From Xanthomonas chitinilytica (GTDB taxonomy: Bacteria; Pseudomonadota; Gammaproteobacteria; Xanthomonadales; Xanthomonadaceae), in NCBI RefSeq assembly GCF_026107455.2, contig NZ_JAPCHY010000007.1:177927-241926 (forward strand): 64,000 bases of DNA, given 5' to 3'. Position numbers and translations under genes: made by a program. Positions 18,596 through 26,711 of this stretch are shown piece by piece; position 1 is the stretch's first letter; the number at the start of each line of letters is the position of its first letter. The notes under the pieces were generated by a model, which ran no database searches, had not been told where the DNA came from, and saw only the letters and a program-made list of their open reading frames with translations.

Positions 18596-19773
18596 TAAAG
18601 CACCGCGAAATTGAGCAGCGGCTTCACCGACCCCCACTCCTTGCAGCTGGGGCATTGCCAATGGTGGGTACGCGCGCCGAAACCGCAACGCGTGCAGCGA
18701 TAGGCCGGATTGCGTACCAGCAACTGGTCGGTGATGTGCTTGAGATCATGCAAGGTGGCGGTGGCATCCGCACCTTCCGCCAGGGTCAGATCGATCAGCG
18801 CCGATTCGCCGCGTACCGATGGGCGGTCCTTGAGCTGCCGTCCCAGGTACGCGCGCGCGGGCGCCACCCCTTCCTGCTCTTCCATCAGCCGGGTCAATGC
18901 CAGCACCGGCGCGATGCCGCGGTAATGCTCGGTCATTTCCGACAGGAACGCGCGTGCGCCGGCCAGGTCCCCCACCTTGCGGTAGTCCTGCAGGAGCGCC
19001 GGGAGTATCTCCGGCAGGTAGTCCGGGTCGTTGCGGGCGGCGCGTTCGAACGCGCGCACGGCCGCTTCGCTGTTGCCGGCGTCGGTTTCCAGACGCCCTT
19101 CGATGATGCCGGCGCGCACCGACATCGCGTCGGCCTGATAGGCGCGTGCGATCGCCTGGCGCGCCAGCTCGATATTGCCGGCGCCGCGATGGCGTTCGGC
19201 CAGCTCGCACTCGAACTGCCCGATCAGCTTGCCCATCGGCTCGCCGCTGACCTCCTCGTAGCGGGTGGCGTTGTCGATGGCTTTTTCCCAGTCGCGCTCG
19301 GCCTGGTAGATGCCGATCAGGTGCTTGAGCGCCTGCGGGGCGCGCTGGTCGATCTGGGCCAGTTCCGTGAACACGGTTTCCGCACGATCCAGCAGCCCGG
19401 ACTTCATGTAGTCCTCGCCCAGCGCCAGCAATGCCTGCACGCGCTGCTGGTCGCTCAGGTCGCTGCGGTTGACCAGCCCCTGGTGCAGGCGGATCGCACG
19501 GTCGACCTCGCCACGACGGCGGAACAGGTGTCCCAGCGCCACCTGGGTCTCGAAGGTTTCCTTGTCCAGCTCGGCGATATGCAGGAACAGCTCGATCGCC
19601 TTGTCCGGCTGCTCGTTGAGCAGGTAGTTCAGGCCGCGGAAATAGGTGCTGGACAGCCGGCTGACCTGGTTGTCGCCGTGGCGCTGCCCGCCACGACGAC
19701 CGATGACCCAGCCGCCAAGCGCCGCCAACGGCAGGAACAGGAAGAACCAGAACCACTCACTGACAAATGCCAT
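18595..19773 (-). CDS. lapB: lipopolysaccharide assembly protein LapB
   Basis: LapB (YciM) recruits LpxC to FtsH and so balances LPS against phospholipid synthesis. Layout matches exactly: an N-terminal membrane anchor (~5-24, FWFFLFLPLAALGGWVIG), nine or so TPR units, and a C-terminal rubredoxin-like metal site with paired cysteines (CTRCGF ... CPSCKEWG). The 392 residues fit E. coli LapB (389). It is 6 nt after lapA and is followed at once by a polysaccharide-initiating transferase. Confidence 0.96.
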   Translation of the reverse strand: MAFVSEWFWFFLFLPLAALGGWVIGRRGGQRHGDNQVSRLSSTYFRGLNYLLNEQPDKAIELFLHIAELDKETFETQVALGHLFRRRGEVDRAIRLHQGLVNRSDLSDQQRVQALLALGEDYMKSGLLDRAETVFTELAQIDQRAPQALKHLIGIYQAERDWEKAIDNATRYEEVSGEPMGKLIGQFECELAERHRGAGNIELARQAIARAYQADAMSVRAGIIEGRLETDAGNSEAAVRAFERAARNDPDYLPEILPALLQDYRKVGDLAGARAFLSEMTEHYRGIAPVLALTRLMEEQEGVAPARAYLGRQLKDRPSVRGESALIDLTLAEGADATATLHDLKHITDQLLVRNPAYRCTRCGFGARTHHWQCPSCKEWGSVKPLLNFAVL

Positions 19774-19779
19774 CTGCGA

Positions 19780-20076
19780 TCAGCGTCCATCGAAAGGAGA
19801 AGGGGCCGGCGCCACGGCGGAGGATTCGCCCTGCCCGGCAAGCGCGGCCTTGTTCGCACGCCGCAAGCGCGCATACAACGGGATGACGACACCTGCGGTC
19901 ACCAGCGCCCCGCCCAGCAAGGTGCCCAGCAACAGTGAAACGATGATGGCGATGCCGGAAGTGGTCTGCAGCACCCAGAACCCCAGGCTGATGTCGATCC
20001 GCTGGGAATTGAGCGAGCCGATGACGAGCCCACCTACCAGAACCGCCAGCAGGATCAGCAGACGTACGACTTTCAT
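19780..20076 (-). CDS. lapA: lipopolysaccharide assembly protein LapA (DUF1049)
   Basis: This small inner-membrane protein of 98 residues has two transmembrane helices (about 5-22 and 42-63) separated by a short loop with the LapA signature NSQRIDISLGFWV. A basic cytoplasmic tail (PLYARLRRANKAAL) follows TM2. LapA works with LapB in LPS homeostasis. It lies between ihfB (75 bp upstream) and lapB (6 bp downstream), the arrangement seen in many gammaproteobacteria. Confidence 0.93.
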   Translation of the reverse strand: MKVVRLLILLAVLVGGLVIGSLNSQRIDISLGFWVLQTTSGIAIIVSLLLGTLLGGALVTAGVVIPLYARLRRANKAALAGQGESSAVAPAPSPFDGR

Positions 20077-20151
20077 GCGGCAACTCCGGTTGCGGGAGCG
20101 CCTAGCTTATCCGACTCGGGGAAGCTTCCGCAGCACCCATGGCGGCAGGGC

Positions 20152-20457
20152 TCAGCCCTGATTGTCTTCCTGGGGCACGACGTCGCTGACGCGCTCGCGA
20201 AGTTCCTTGCCCGGCTTGAAGTGCGGGACATGCTTGCCCGGCAATGCGACCGACTCCCCGGTTTTGGGATTGCGCCCCAGGCGCGGCGGTCGATAGTGCA
20301 ACGAGAAGCTGCCGAAGCCGCGGATCTCGATGCGGTCCCCGCCGGCAAGTGCTCCCCCCATCATTTCCAGCAACGACTTCACCGCCAGATCGACATCGTC
20401 CGACTTCAGATGCGCCTGCCGGCGCGCCAGGATTTCGATCAGTTCGGATTTGGTCAT
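20152..20457 (-). CDS. ihfB: integration host factor subunit beta
   Basis: This HU/IHF-family DNA-bending protein has 101 residues from ATG 20457 ([13 protein letters not shown]). The beta-arm signature [20 protein letters not shown] and the intercalating proline region are present. The reading frame extends upstream to 20523 through the terminator hairpin, but MTKSEL is the family start. It follows rpsA, as in E. coli. IHF-beta pairs with IHF-alpha (not in this window). Confidence 0.96.
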   Translation of the reverse strand: MTKSELIEILARRQAHLKSDDVDLAVKSLLEMMGGALAGGDRIEIRGFGSFSLHYRPPRLGRNPKTGESVALPGKHVPHFKPGKELRERVSDVVPQEDNQG

Positions 20458-20488
20458 TACGGGCTCGCCCTGGTCTCCTACCCTGAAA

Positions 20489-20511
20489 CGGCCCGGACAC
20501 AGTCCGGGCCG
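20489..20511 (-). terminator. hairpin between rpsA and ihfB
   Basis: A 10-bp perfect GC-rich stem (CGGCCCGGAC and its complement) with a 3-nt loop is followed by only TTTC on the minus strand. It probably terminates part of the rpsA transcript; some read-through to ihfB is likely because the U-tract is short. Confidence 0.6.
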
Positions 20512-20540
20512 TCCAGTAAACAACTACAGCGGAAAGCCGA

Positions 20541-22232
20541 TTACTCGGACTTGTTGCCGTTCAACTGCGCACGCAGCAGCGCGCCGAGGCTGGTGGTGCC
20601 GGTGGCGGCTTCGGTCGAGGTCTTGTTGAACTCGGCCAGTGCCTCGGCGGTCTCGGCTTCGTCCTTGGCCTTGATCGACAGCTGCAGGGTGCGGCCCTTG
20701 CGGTCCATGCCCACGAACTTGGCTTCGATCTTGTCGCCGACCTTCAGGTGCTGCGAAGCATCGTCCACGCGGTCGTAGCTGATGTCGCGGGCCGACACGT
20801 AGCCTTCGATGCCGTCGGCCAGTTCGACCACGGCGCCCTTGGCGTCGACTTCCTTGACCACGCCCTCGACCTTGGAGCCCTTCGGATTGGCGGCCATGTA
20901 CTGGCCGAACGGATCCTGCTCAAGCTGCTTGACGCCCAGCGAGATGCGCTCGCGCTCCGGATCGACCGCCAGCACGACGGCATCCAGGGTGTCGCCCTTC
21001 TTGAAGTTGCGCACGATGTCTTCGCCGGTGGTGTTCCAGCTGATGTCCGACAGGTGCACCAGGCCGTCGATGCCACCGTCCAGGCCGATGAAGATGCCGA
21101 AGTCGGTGATCGACTTGATCTGGCCGGACACCTTGTCGCCCTTCTTGTGGATGGCGGCGAAGGTTTCCCACGGATTGGCGGCGACCTGCTTCATGCCCAG
21201 CGAGATGCGGCGACGCTCTTCGTCGACGTCCAGCACCATCACTTCGACTTCGTCGCCGACCTGCACGACCTTGGACGGGTTGACGTTCTTGTTGGTCCAG
21301 TCCATTTCCGAGACGTGCACCAGGCCTTCGACGCCCGGCTCGATCTCGACGAACGCGCCGTAATCGGTGACGTTGGAGACCTTGCCGAACACGCGGCTGT
21401 TGGCCGGGTAACGACGGGCGATGTTGTCCCACGGATCCTCGCCCAGCTGCTTCAGGCCTAGCGAGACGCGGTTGCGCTCGCGGTCGAACTTCAGCACGCG
21501 CACGTCCAGCTCGTCGCCGACGTTCACGACTTCGGACGGATGGCGCACGCGCTTCCAGGCCATGTCGGTGATGTGCAGCAGGCCGTCGATGCCGCCCAGG
21601 TCCACGAACGCGCCGTAGTCGGTCAGGTTCTTGACCACGCCCTTCAGGATCGCGCCTTCCTGCAGCTTGTCCATCAGCTGCTCGCGCTCTTCCGAGTGCT
21701 CGCTCTCGACGACGGCACGGCGGGAAACGACCACGTTGTTGCGCTTGCGGTCGAGCTTGATGAGCTTGAACTCCAGCTCCTTGCCTTCCAGGTAGGCCGG
21801 GTCGCGCACCGGGCGCACATCGACCAGCGAACCGGGCAGGAAGGCGCGGACATCCTTGATGTCCACGGTGAAACCACCCTTGACCTTGCCGCTGATGCGG
21901 CCGGTGATGGTCTCGTTCTTTTCCAACGCTTCTTCCAGCTCGTCCCACACCATGGCGCGCTTGGCCTTCTCGCGCGACAACACGGTTTCGCCGAAGCCGT
22001 TCTCGATCGAGTCGAGGGCGACCTTGACCTGGTCGCCTTCGGCGACATCGATCTCGCCTGCGTCGTTACGGAACTGTTCGATCGGCACGATGCCTTCGGA
22101 CTTCAGGCCAGCGTTGATCACCACCACGTCGCCACGGACTTCGACGACGGTACCGACAACGATGGCGCCGGGCTTCAGCTTGGCCAGATTGGCCTGGCTG
22201 GCTTCAAACAGTTCGGCAAAAGATTCGGTCAT
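20541..22232 (-). CDS. rpsA: 30S ribosomal protein S1
   Basis: S1 binds mRNA leaders and delivers them to the 30S subunit. Six S1 (OB-fold) repeats are visible over 563 residues, each with a G-x-V-x-x-(I/V)-x-D-(F/Y)-G-A-F-V core, e.g. [19 protein letters not shown] and [20 protein letters not shown]. The start is ATG 22232 ([10 protein letters not shown]); the frame extends 7 codons upstream without family similarity. It lies downstream of cmk and upstream of ihfB, the classic gammaproteobacterial order. Confidence 0.98.
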   Translation of the reverse strand: MTESFAELFEASQANLAKLKPGAIVVGTVVEVRGDVVVINAGLKSEGIVPIEQFRNDAGEIDVAEGDQVKVALDSIENGFGETVLSREKAKRAMVWDELEEALEKNETITGRISGKVKGGFTVDIKDVRAFLPGSLVDVRPVRDPAYLEGKELEFKLIKLDRKRNNVVVSRRAVVESEHSEEREQLMDKLQEGAILKGVVKNLTDYGAFVDLGGIDGLLHITDMAWKRVRHPSEVVNVGDELDVRVLKFDRERNRVSLGLKQLGEDPWDNIARRYPANSRVFGKVSNVTDYGAFVEIEPGVEGLVHVSEMDWTNKNVNPSKVVQVGDEVEVMVLDVDEERRRISLGMKQVAANPWETFAAIHKKGDKVSGQIKSITDFGIFIGLDGGIDGLVHLSDISWNTTGEDIVRNFKKGDTLDAVVLAVDPERERISLGVKQLEQDPFGQYMAANPKGSKVEGVVKEVDAKGAVVELADGIEGYVSARDISYDRVDDASQHLKVGDKIEAKFVGMDRKGRTLQLSIKAKDEAETAEALAEFNKTSTEAATGTTSLGALLRAQLNGNKSE

Positions 22233-22427
22233 TAGATTTACTCTGTTGAACACAAGGGCAGCGGATTCCTCAATGGAATGCGTACCGCCCGCCTGTTAGT
22301 CGACCCCGGTACCGCAGGTCGTGTGTGAAGTGGAAAAACCGCCACGCATCATTGCGCGACGGAGCTGTTGTTGCCTTGCGATATTGCGACTGCCGCCGAT
22401 GCGCTGGCGACGCTCCTGCCGGCCGGA

Positions 22428-23108
22428 TCAGGCCTCCGCGGACGGAAGCAGATCCAGCACCCGGGCAACGACTTCGTCGATGCCGATACCACTGGTGTCG
22501 ATGAGGACGGCATCGTCTGCCGGCTTCAGGGGCGCCACGGTGCGCTGGGCATCACGGGCGTCACGGGCCATGATCTCGCGCAGGAGGTCGTCAAAGTTAA
22601 CCGAAACACCCTTGTCTTTCAACTGCTTATGCCGCCTTTCCGCGCGTTCCTCGGCGCTGGCGGTCAAAAACACCTTGTACGGGGCGTCCGGGAAGATCAC
22701 CGTGCCCATGTCGCGGCCGTCGGCCACCAGCCCCGGCGGCTGCCTGAATGCGCGCTGACGCTCCTTCAGCGCCGCCCGCACCTCGGCGATCGGGGCGATG
22801 GCCGAGGCAACGGCACCGGCCGTCTCCAGCCGCAGTTCGTCGGTGGCGTCGATCCCGTTGACCATCACCCGCAGCCCGCCGTCATCCTGTTCGACGAAGG
22901 CGACCCGGGTATCGAAGGTGCAGCGCACCAGCGCCGCGGCGTCGGAAATGTCCAGGTTGGCCCAGCTCGCCGCGACCCCCACCGCCCGGTACAGCGCCCC
23001 GGAATCAAGGTAGTGCCAGCCCATGCGCCGCGCCACAATACGGCTCACGGTACCCTTGCCGGCACCGGATGGGCCATCGATGGTCAGGACGGGAGGGAGC
23101 TGGCTCAT
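22428..23108 (-). CDS. cmk: cytidylate kinase
   Basis: Cmk phosphorylates CMP and dCMP. The P-loop GPSGAGKGT is at residues 12-20, followed by the substrate motif [12 protein letters not shown] and the [15 protein letters not shown] segment. The 226 residues match E. coli Cmk (227). It is the first gene of the cmk-rpsA-ihfB run and is divergent from rpmJ, with a 183-bp shared upstream region that also holds a minus-strand TAGAAT hexamer (23141-23136) as a possible -10. Confidence 0.97.
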   Translation of the reverse strand: MSQLPPVLTIDGPSGAGKGTVSRIVARRMGWHYLDSGALYRAVGVAASWANLDISDAAALVRCTFDTRVAFVEQDDGGLRVMVNGIDATDELRLETAGAVASAIAPIAEVRAALKERQRAFRQPPGLVADGRDMGTVIFPDAPYKVFLTASAEERAERRHKQLKDKGVSVNFDDLLREIMARDARDAQRTVAPLKPADDAVLIDTSGIGIDEVVARVLDLLPSAEA

Positions 23109-23184
23109 GGGGTTCCTTGGAAGGGGGAATCGCGCATTCTAGACCCCTCGGCGGCGCGACTTCGAGCCATCCTCATGCAACCAC

Positions 23185-23214
23185 TTGAAAGCACGACGAA
23201 AAGCCCGGTAGAAT
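23185..23214 (+). promoter_or_regulatory. probable sigma-70 promoter of rpmJ
   Basis: TTGAAA at 23185-23190 and TAGAAT at 23209-23214 are separated by 18 bp, close to the sigma-70 consensus. Start of transcription would be near 23221, giving a ~70-nt leader to rpmJ. Confidence 0.65.
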
Positions 23215-23291
23215 GGCGGGCTTGAACGAGCGTCAACCTGCATTCCGCGGCCGCGCTCCCTACGAATTCCACGTTTACGCCGAGGTATGCC

Positions 23292-23417
23292 ATGAAAGTC
23301 CTGTCCTCCCTGAAGTCGGCGAAGGCCCGTCACCGCGACTGCAAGGTGGTCCGTCGTCGCGGCAAGATCTTCGTGATCTGCAAGTCGAACCCGCGCTTCA
23401 AGGCTCGCCAGCGCTGA
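23292..23417 (+). CDS. rpmJ: 50S ribosomal protein L36, zinc-independent type (YkgO-like)
   Basis: The 41-residue product begins [17 protein letters not shown] and ends [10 protein letters not shown]. Only two cysteines remain (Cys17, Cys30) and the usual four-ligand CxxC...C...H zinc site is incomplete, so it is the C-minus form that E. coli calls YkgO (46 residues), there derepressed by Zur under zinc starvation. Here it is followed by a Rho-independent terminator and has a good promoter. No obvious Zur palindrome was seen, and no second L36 is in this window. Confidence 0.92.
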   Translation: MKVLSSLKSAKARHRDCKVVRRRGKIFVICKSNPRFKARQR

Positions 23418-23478
23418 GCCGGACGGCCTCCGGGCCGCCGCCGGAGTCTGCACGGGTTCCGGAGTTTCTGACAGAAAG

Positions 23479-23498
23479 CCGCCTCCGGGCGGTTTTTT
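23479..23498 (+). terminator. Rho-independent terminator after rpmJ
   Basis: Stem CCGCC-TCCG-GGCGG is followed directly by TTTTTT on the plus strand, 61 bp after the rpmJ stop. Confidence 0.85.
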
Positions 23499-23549
23499 GT
23501 TGGCGTTTTTTTGCTGTAATCGCCATTCGTCCACTGGGGAGTAGTGACC

Positions 23550-23879
23550 ATGAAGCGTTTCCTGTATGCCCTGCCGCTGATCGCCTTGCTCGGCGCCAGC
23601 GCCACCGTCCACGCCGACACCTTGTTGATCGACCGCAGCAAGGAAAAGCCCGCCGGGACCCTGCCCGTCCGCGGCCAGAGCATGAGCCAGGTCGAGGCCA
23701 GCTTCGGTGCGCCGCAGGAGCGGCTGGAGCCGCGCGGCGGACAGAAGCGCCAGTGGCCCACCATCAATCGCTGGGTCTACCCCGGCTTCACCGTCTATTT
23801 CGAGAAGCAGCGGGTGATCGACGTGGTCGCCAACCAGGCCAGCCCCGAAGAGATCGGCCCCAAGCCGCCGATCCGCTGA
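23550..23879 (+). CDS. small periplasmic protein with BamE/SmpA-like domain
   Basis: The 109 residues start at ATG 23550, with GGGGAG 8 nt upstream deciding the start over a GTG at 23544. A cleavable signal peptide (MKRFLYALPLIALLGASAT, probable cut after Ala22) has no lipobox. The mature part runs GQSMSQVEASFGAP ... INRWVYPGFTVYFEKQRVIDVV, which resembles the SmpA/OmlA (BamE) fold: a helix 'M..VE..fG.P' followed by strands with W.Y and VYFe..RV. Function is unknown; unlike BamE it is not lipidated. It stands alone between the rpmJ terminator and aguA. Confidence 0.75.
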   Translation: MKRFLYALPLIALLGASATVHADTLLIDRSKEKPAGTLPVRGQSMSQVEASFGAPQERLEPRGGQKRQWPTINRWVYPGFTVYFEKQRVIDVVANQASPEEIGPKPPIR

Positions 23880-23999
23880 TCCAGGCAGCACAGGCGCCTC
23901 AGGGCGCCTCGTGCCGCCCGGCGGCCGAACCGCGATAGAGTCCGCAACAACGCCGCCCGCGCCAGGCCTCCGGCGCAGGACGCATTCAAGCAAGTGAAC

Positions 24000-25040
24000 A
24001 TGAACGATACGCTCCGCTTTCCGGCCGAATGGGAATCCCAGTCCGCCGTGCTCATCGCCTGGCCCCATGCCGATACCGACTGGGCCGAGCGCCTGGCCGA
24101 GGTCGAGGAGACCTACATCGCGCTGGTCGCGGCCATCACCCGCTTCCAGCCGGTGCTGATCTGCGTCGCCGACGACGATCTGGAAACCTATGCGGAAATG
24201 CGCCTGCGCTCCAATCGCGTCGACATGGAGAAGGTCCGTTTCGTCTCCGCCGAATACGACGATACCTGGCTGCGCGACTCCGGCCCGATCACCCTCCTGC
24301 GCAGCGAGGGCGGCTTCCGCCTGCTGGATTTCCGCTTCACCGGCTGGGGCGGAAAGTTCGAGGCCAGCCGCGACGACCAGTTGGTCGGCGCACTGCACGA
24401 CGCCGGCGTGTTCGCCGACGTGGAGGTGCAGAGCATCCCGTTCGCGCTGGAAGGCGGTGCCATCGATACCGACGGCGACGGCACCCTGCTGACCACCTGG
24501 CAGTGCCTGCACGAGCGCCACCCGCAACGCTCGCGCGAATCGCTGGAATACGACCTGGCGCGCTGGCTGGCGCAGGCGCGCGTGCTGTGGCTGGACCACG
24601 GCCACCTGGAGGGCGACGACACCGACGCCCACATCGACACCCTCGCCCGCTTCGCCGCGACCGACAGCATCGTCTACCAGGCCTGCGACGACGCCGGCGA
24701 CTCGCACTACGCCGGGCTGCAGGCGATGGCGCGCGAACTGGCGGCGCTGCGCACGCGCGATGGCCGGCCTTACCGGCTGTTCCCGCTGCCCTGGCCGCAC
24801 CCGGTGATCGACCAGGGCCGCCGCCTGGCCGCCTCGTACGCCAATTTCCTGATCGTCAACGGCGCGGTGCTGATGCCGGCCTACGGCGACCCGGCCGATG
24901 CCCAGGCGCAGGCCGTGCTGGCGCAGGCGTTCCCGGGCCGCGAGATCGTCCCGGTGCCGTGCCGCTCGCTGATCTGGCAGAACGGCAGCCTGCATTGCAT
25001 CACCATGCAGCTCCCGGCGGGGCTGTTCGCCGCAGCCTGA
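24000..25040 (+). CDS. aguA: agmatine deiminase
   Basis: AguA hydrolyses agmatine to N-carbamoylputrescine and ammonia, the second step from arginine to putrescine. The 346-residue protein (from ATG 24000; GTG 23994 is an alternative) shows the family's MPAEW-like N-terminus (RFPAEWESQSAVLIAWPH), the DTWLRDSGP motif, the EGGAIDTDGDGTLLTT segment and the nucleophile Cys333 in NGSLHCITMQ. Length is close to agmatine deiminases (~340-370). It is followed by aguB 157 bp downstream on the same strand. Confidence 0.93.
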   Translation: MNDTLRFPAEWESQSAVLIAWPHADTDWAERLAEVEETYIALVAAITRFQPVLICVADDDLETYAEMRLRSNRVDMEKVRFVSAEYDDTWLRDSGPITLLRSEGGFRLLDFRFTGWGGKFEASRDDQLVGALHDAGVFADVEVQSIPFALEGGAIDTDGDGTLLTTWQCLHERHPQRSRESLEYDLARWLAQARVLWLDHGHLEGDDTDAHIDTLARFAATDSIVYQACDDAGDSHYAGLQAMARELAALRTRDGRPYRLFPLPWPHPVIDQGRRLAASYANFLIVNGAVLMPAYGDPADAQAQAVLAQAFPGREIVPVPCRSLIWQNGSLHCITMQLPAGLFAAA

Positions 25041-25197
25041 TCGCATCCCGCGGGCAGCCGCACACGTGGCCGGCCGGCCCCCGCAAGGCGGCGCCACGAC
25101 GACGGCGTGGCTGCGTTTTCCGTTCAGCCGCAGACGCGATCCGCGTGCGCCATCCGCGCTAACATGCGCGTTTTCTCCCTGCAGGACCCGCATCCGG

Positions 25198-26082
25198 ATG
25201 AGCCGCCAAACCCTTGCCGTCGCCCTGGTCCAGGAACGCAACCACGGCGACGCCGAAGCCAATCTGGCCGTCATCGAATCGCGCGTGGCCGAAGCGGCCG
25301 CACAGGGTGCGAAGCTGGTCCTGCTGCAGGAACTGCACAACGGCGCCTACTTCTGCCAGCACGAATCGGTGAACGAGTTCGACCTCGCCGAGCCGATTCC
25401 CGGCCCCAGCACCGAGCGGCTGGGCGCGTTGGCCAAGAAGCACGGCGTGGTGATCGTCGGCTCGCTGTTCGAGCGCCGCGCCGCGGGCCTGTACCACAAC
25501 ACCGCGGTGGTGTTCGAGAAGGACGGCAGCCTGCTGGGCAAGTACCGCAAGATGCACATCCCGGACGACCCGGGCTTCTACGAGAAGTTCTACTTCACCC
25601 CCGGCGACCTCGGCTTCAAGCCGGTGGACACCTCGGTCGGCCGCCTCGGCGTGCTGGTGTGCTGGGACCAGTGGTACCCGGAAGCGGCGCGGCTGATGGC
25701 GCTGGCCGGCGCCGAGCTGCTGCTCTACCCCACCGCCATCGGCTGGGACCCGGACGATGCGCAGGACGAGAAGAACCGCCAGCGCGATGCCTGGGTGCTG
25801 AGCCATCGCGGCCATGCGGTGGCCAACGGCCTGCCGGTGCTCAGCTGCAACCGGGTCGGCCACGAGCCCTCGCCGCTGGGCGCTTCCGGCATCCAGTTCT
25901 GGGGCAACAGCCATGTGCTGGGTCCGCAGGGCGAGTTCATCGCCGAAGCCGGCGCCGAGCCGACCGTGCTGGTCTGCGATATCGACCTGCAGCGCAGCGA
26001 GCACGTGCGCCGCATCTGGCCGTTCCTGCGCGACCGCCGCATCGACGCCTACGGCGACCTGCTCAAGCGCTACATCGACTGA
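25198..26082 (+). CDS. aguB: N-carbamoylputrescine amidase
   Basis: This nitrilase-superfamily enzyme converts N-carbamoylputrescine to putrescine, completing the AguA product route. The catalytic triad Glu45 (LQELHNGAYF), Lys118 (KYRKMHIPDD) and Cys155 (VCWDQWYPEAARL) is intact. The 294 residues are standard. It starts at ATG 25198, and an inverted repeat lies just past its stop and may end the transcript. Together with aguA it gives a complete agmatine-to-putrescine pathway; arginine decarboxylase is not in the window. Confidence 0.95.
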   Translation: MSRQTLAVALVQERNHGDAEANLAVIESRVAEAAAQGAKLVLLQELHNGAYFCQHESVNEFDLAEPIPGPSTERLGALAKKHGVVIVGSLFERRAAGLYHNTAVVFEKDGSLLGKYRKMHIPDDPGFYEKFYFTPGDLGFKPVDTSVGRLGVLVCWDQWYPEAARLMALAGAELLLYPTAIGWDPDDAQDEKNRQRDAWVLSHRGHAVANGLPVLSCNRVGHEPSPLGASGIQFWGNSHVLGPQGEFIAEAGAEPTVLVCDIDLQRSEHVRRIWPFLRDRRIDAYGDLLKRYID

Positions 26083-26092
26083 GCCCCGTATC

Positions 26093-26165
26093 CTGCAGGA
26101 GCGACGTCGGTCGCGGCAGGACGTTTGTGGAGAAGCCCCGGTCGCGACCGACGTCGCTCCTGCAG
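26093..26165. repeat. REP-like inverted repeat, copy 1
   Basis: Perfect 23-bp arms (26093-26115 and 26143-26165, beginning CTGCAGGAGCGACGTCGG) flank a 27-bp centre. The arm is closely related to the one at 27951. Such GCAGGAGCGACGTC elements are typical extragenic palindromes of xanthomonads. It fills the 98-bp gap between aguB and the GNAT gene and may also act as a terminator. Confidence 0.85.
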
Positions 26166-26180
26166 TTGCAACCCGCCCTC

Positions 26181-26711
26181 ATGACCCTCTCGATCCGCAA
26201 CGCCGACGCAGCCGACATCCCCGCCATCACCGCGATCTACGCGGTGGAGGTCACCGACTTCGTCAACACCTACGAGTACGAGGTGCCCGACGAGGCGGAG
26301 ATGCTGCGGCGCATGCGCGACATCATCGCCCGCGGTTTTCCGTACATCGTCGCCGAGGTCGATGGCCGGCTTGCCGGCTACGCCTACGCCAACACCTACC
26401 GCAGCCGCGTCGCCTACCAGTGGACGGTGGAGAACTCGGTCTACGTCGACTACGCCTTCCAGGGCCGCGGCGTCGGTGCGGCGCTCATGCAGGGGTTGAT
26501 CGACGCCTGCACGCAGCGCGGCTACCGGCAGATGGTGGCGGTGATCGGCGAGCCGTCCAATACCGCTTCGATCAGGCTGCACGAACGCTTCGGTTTCCAC
26601 CTCGTCGGCGTGTTCAAGGGGCTGGGCCGCAAGCATGGCCGCTGGCTCGACACCGTGCAGATGCAGCGCGCGCTCGGCGATGGTGCCGACGGCGCTCCTC
26701 CCAATGAGTAA
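26181..26711 (+). CDS. GNAT-family N-acetyltransferase (phosphinothricin acetyltransferase-like)
   Basis: The 176-residue single-domain GNAT has the acetyl-CoA loop VDYAFQGRGVGAALMQGL (motif A, Q/RxxGxG/A) and the terminal motif SNTASIRLHERFGFHLVG. These fit the PAT/Bar-like subgroup (MddA/YncA), which acetylates phosphinothricin, methionine sulfoximine or similar amino acids. Real substrate is unknown. It starts immediately after the REP-like element; its last codons overlap the start of the TraB gene by 8 nt, so the two are translated together. Confidence 0.88.
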   Translation: MTLSIRNADAADIPAITAIYAVEVTDFVNTYEYEVPDEAEMLRRMRDIIARGFPYIVAEVDGRLAGYAYANTYRSRVAYQWTVENSVYVDYAFQGRGVGAALMQGLIDACTQRGYRQMVAVIGEPSNTASIRLHERFGFHLVGVFKGLGRKHGRWLDTVQMQRALGDGADGAPPNE

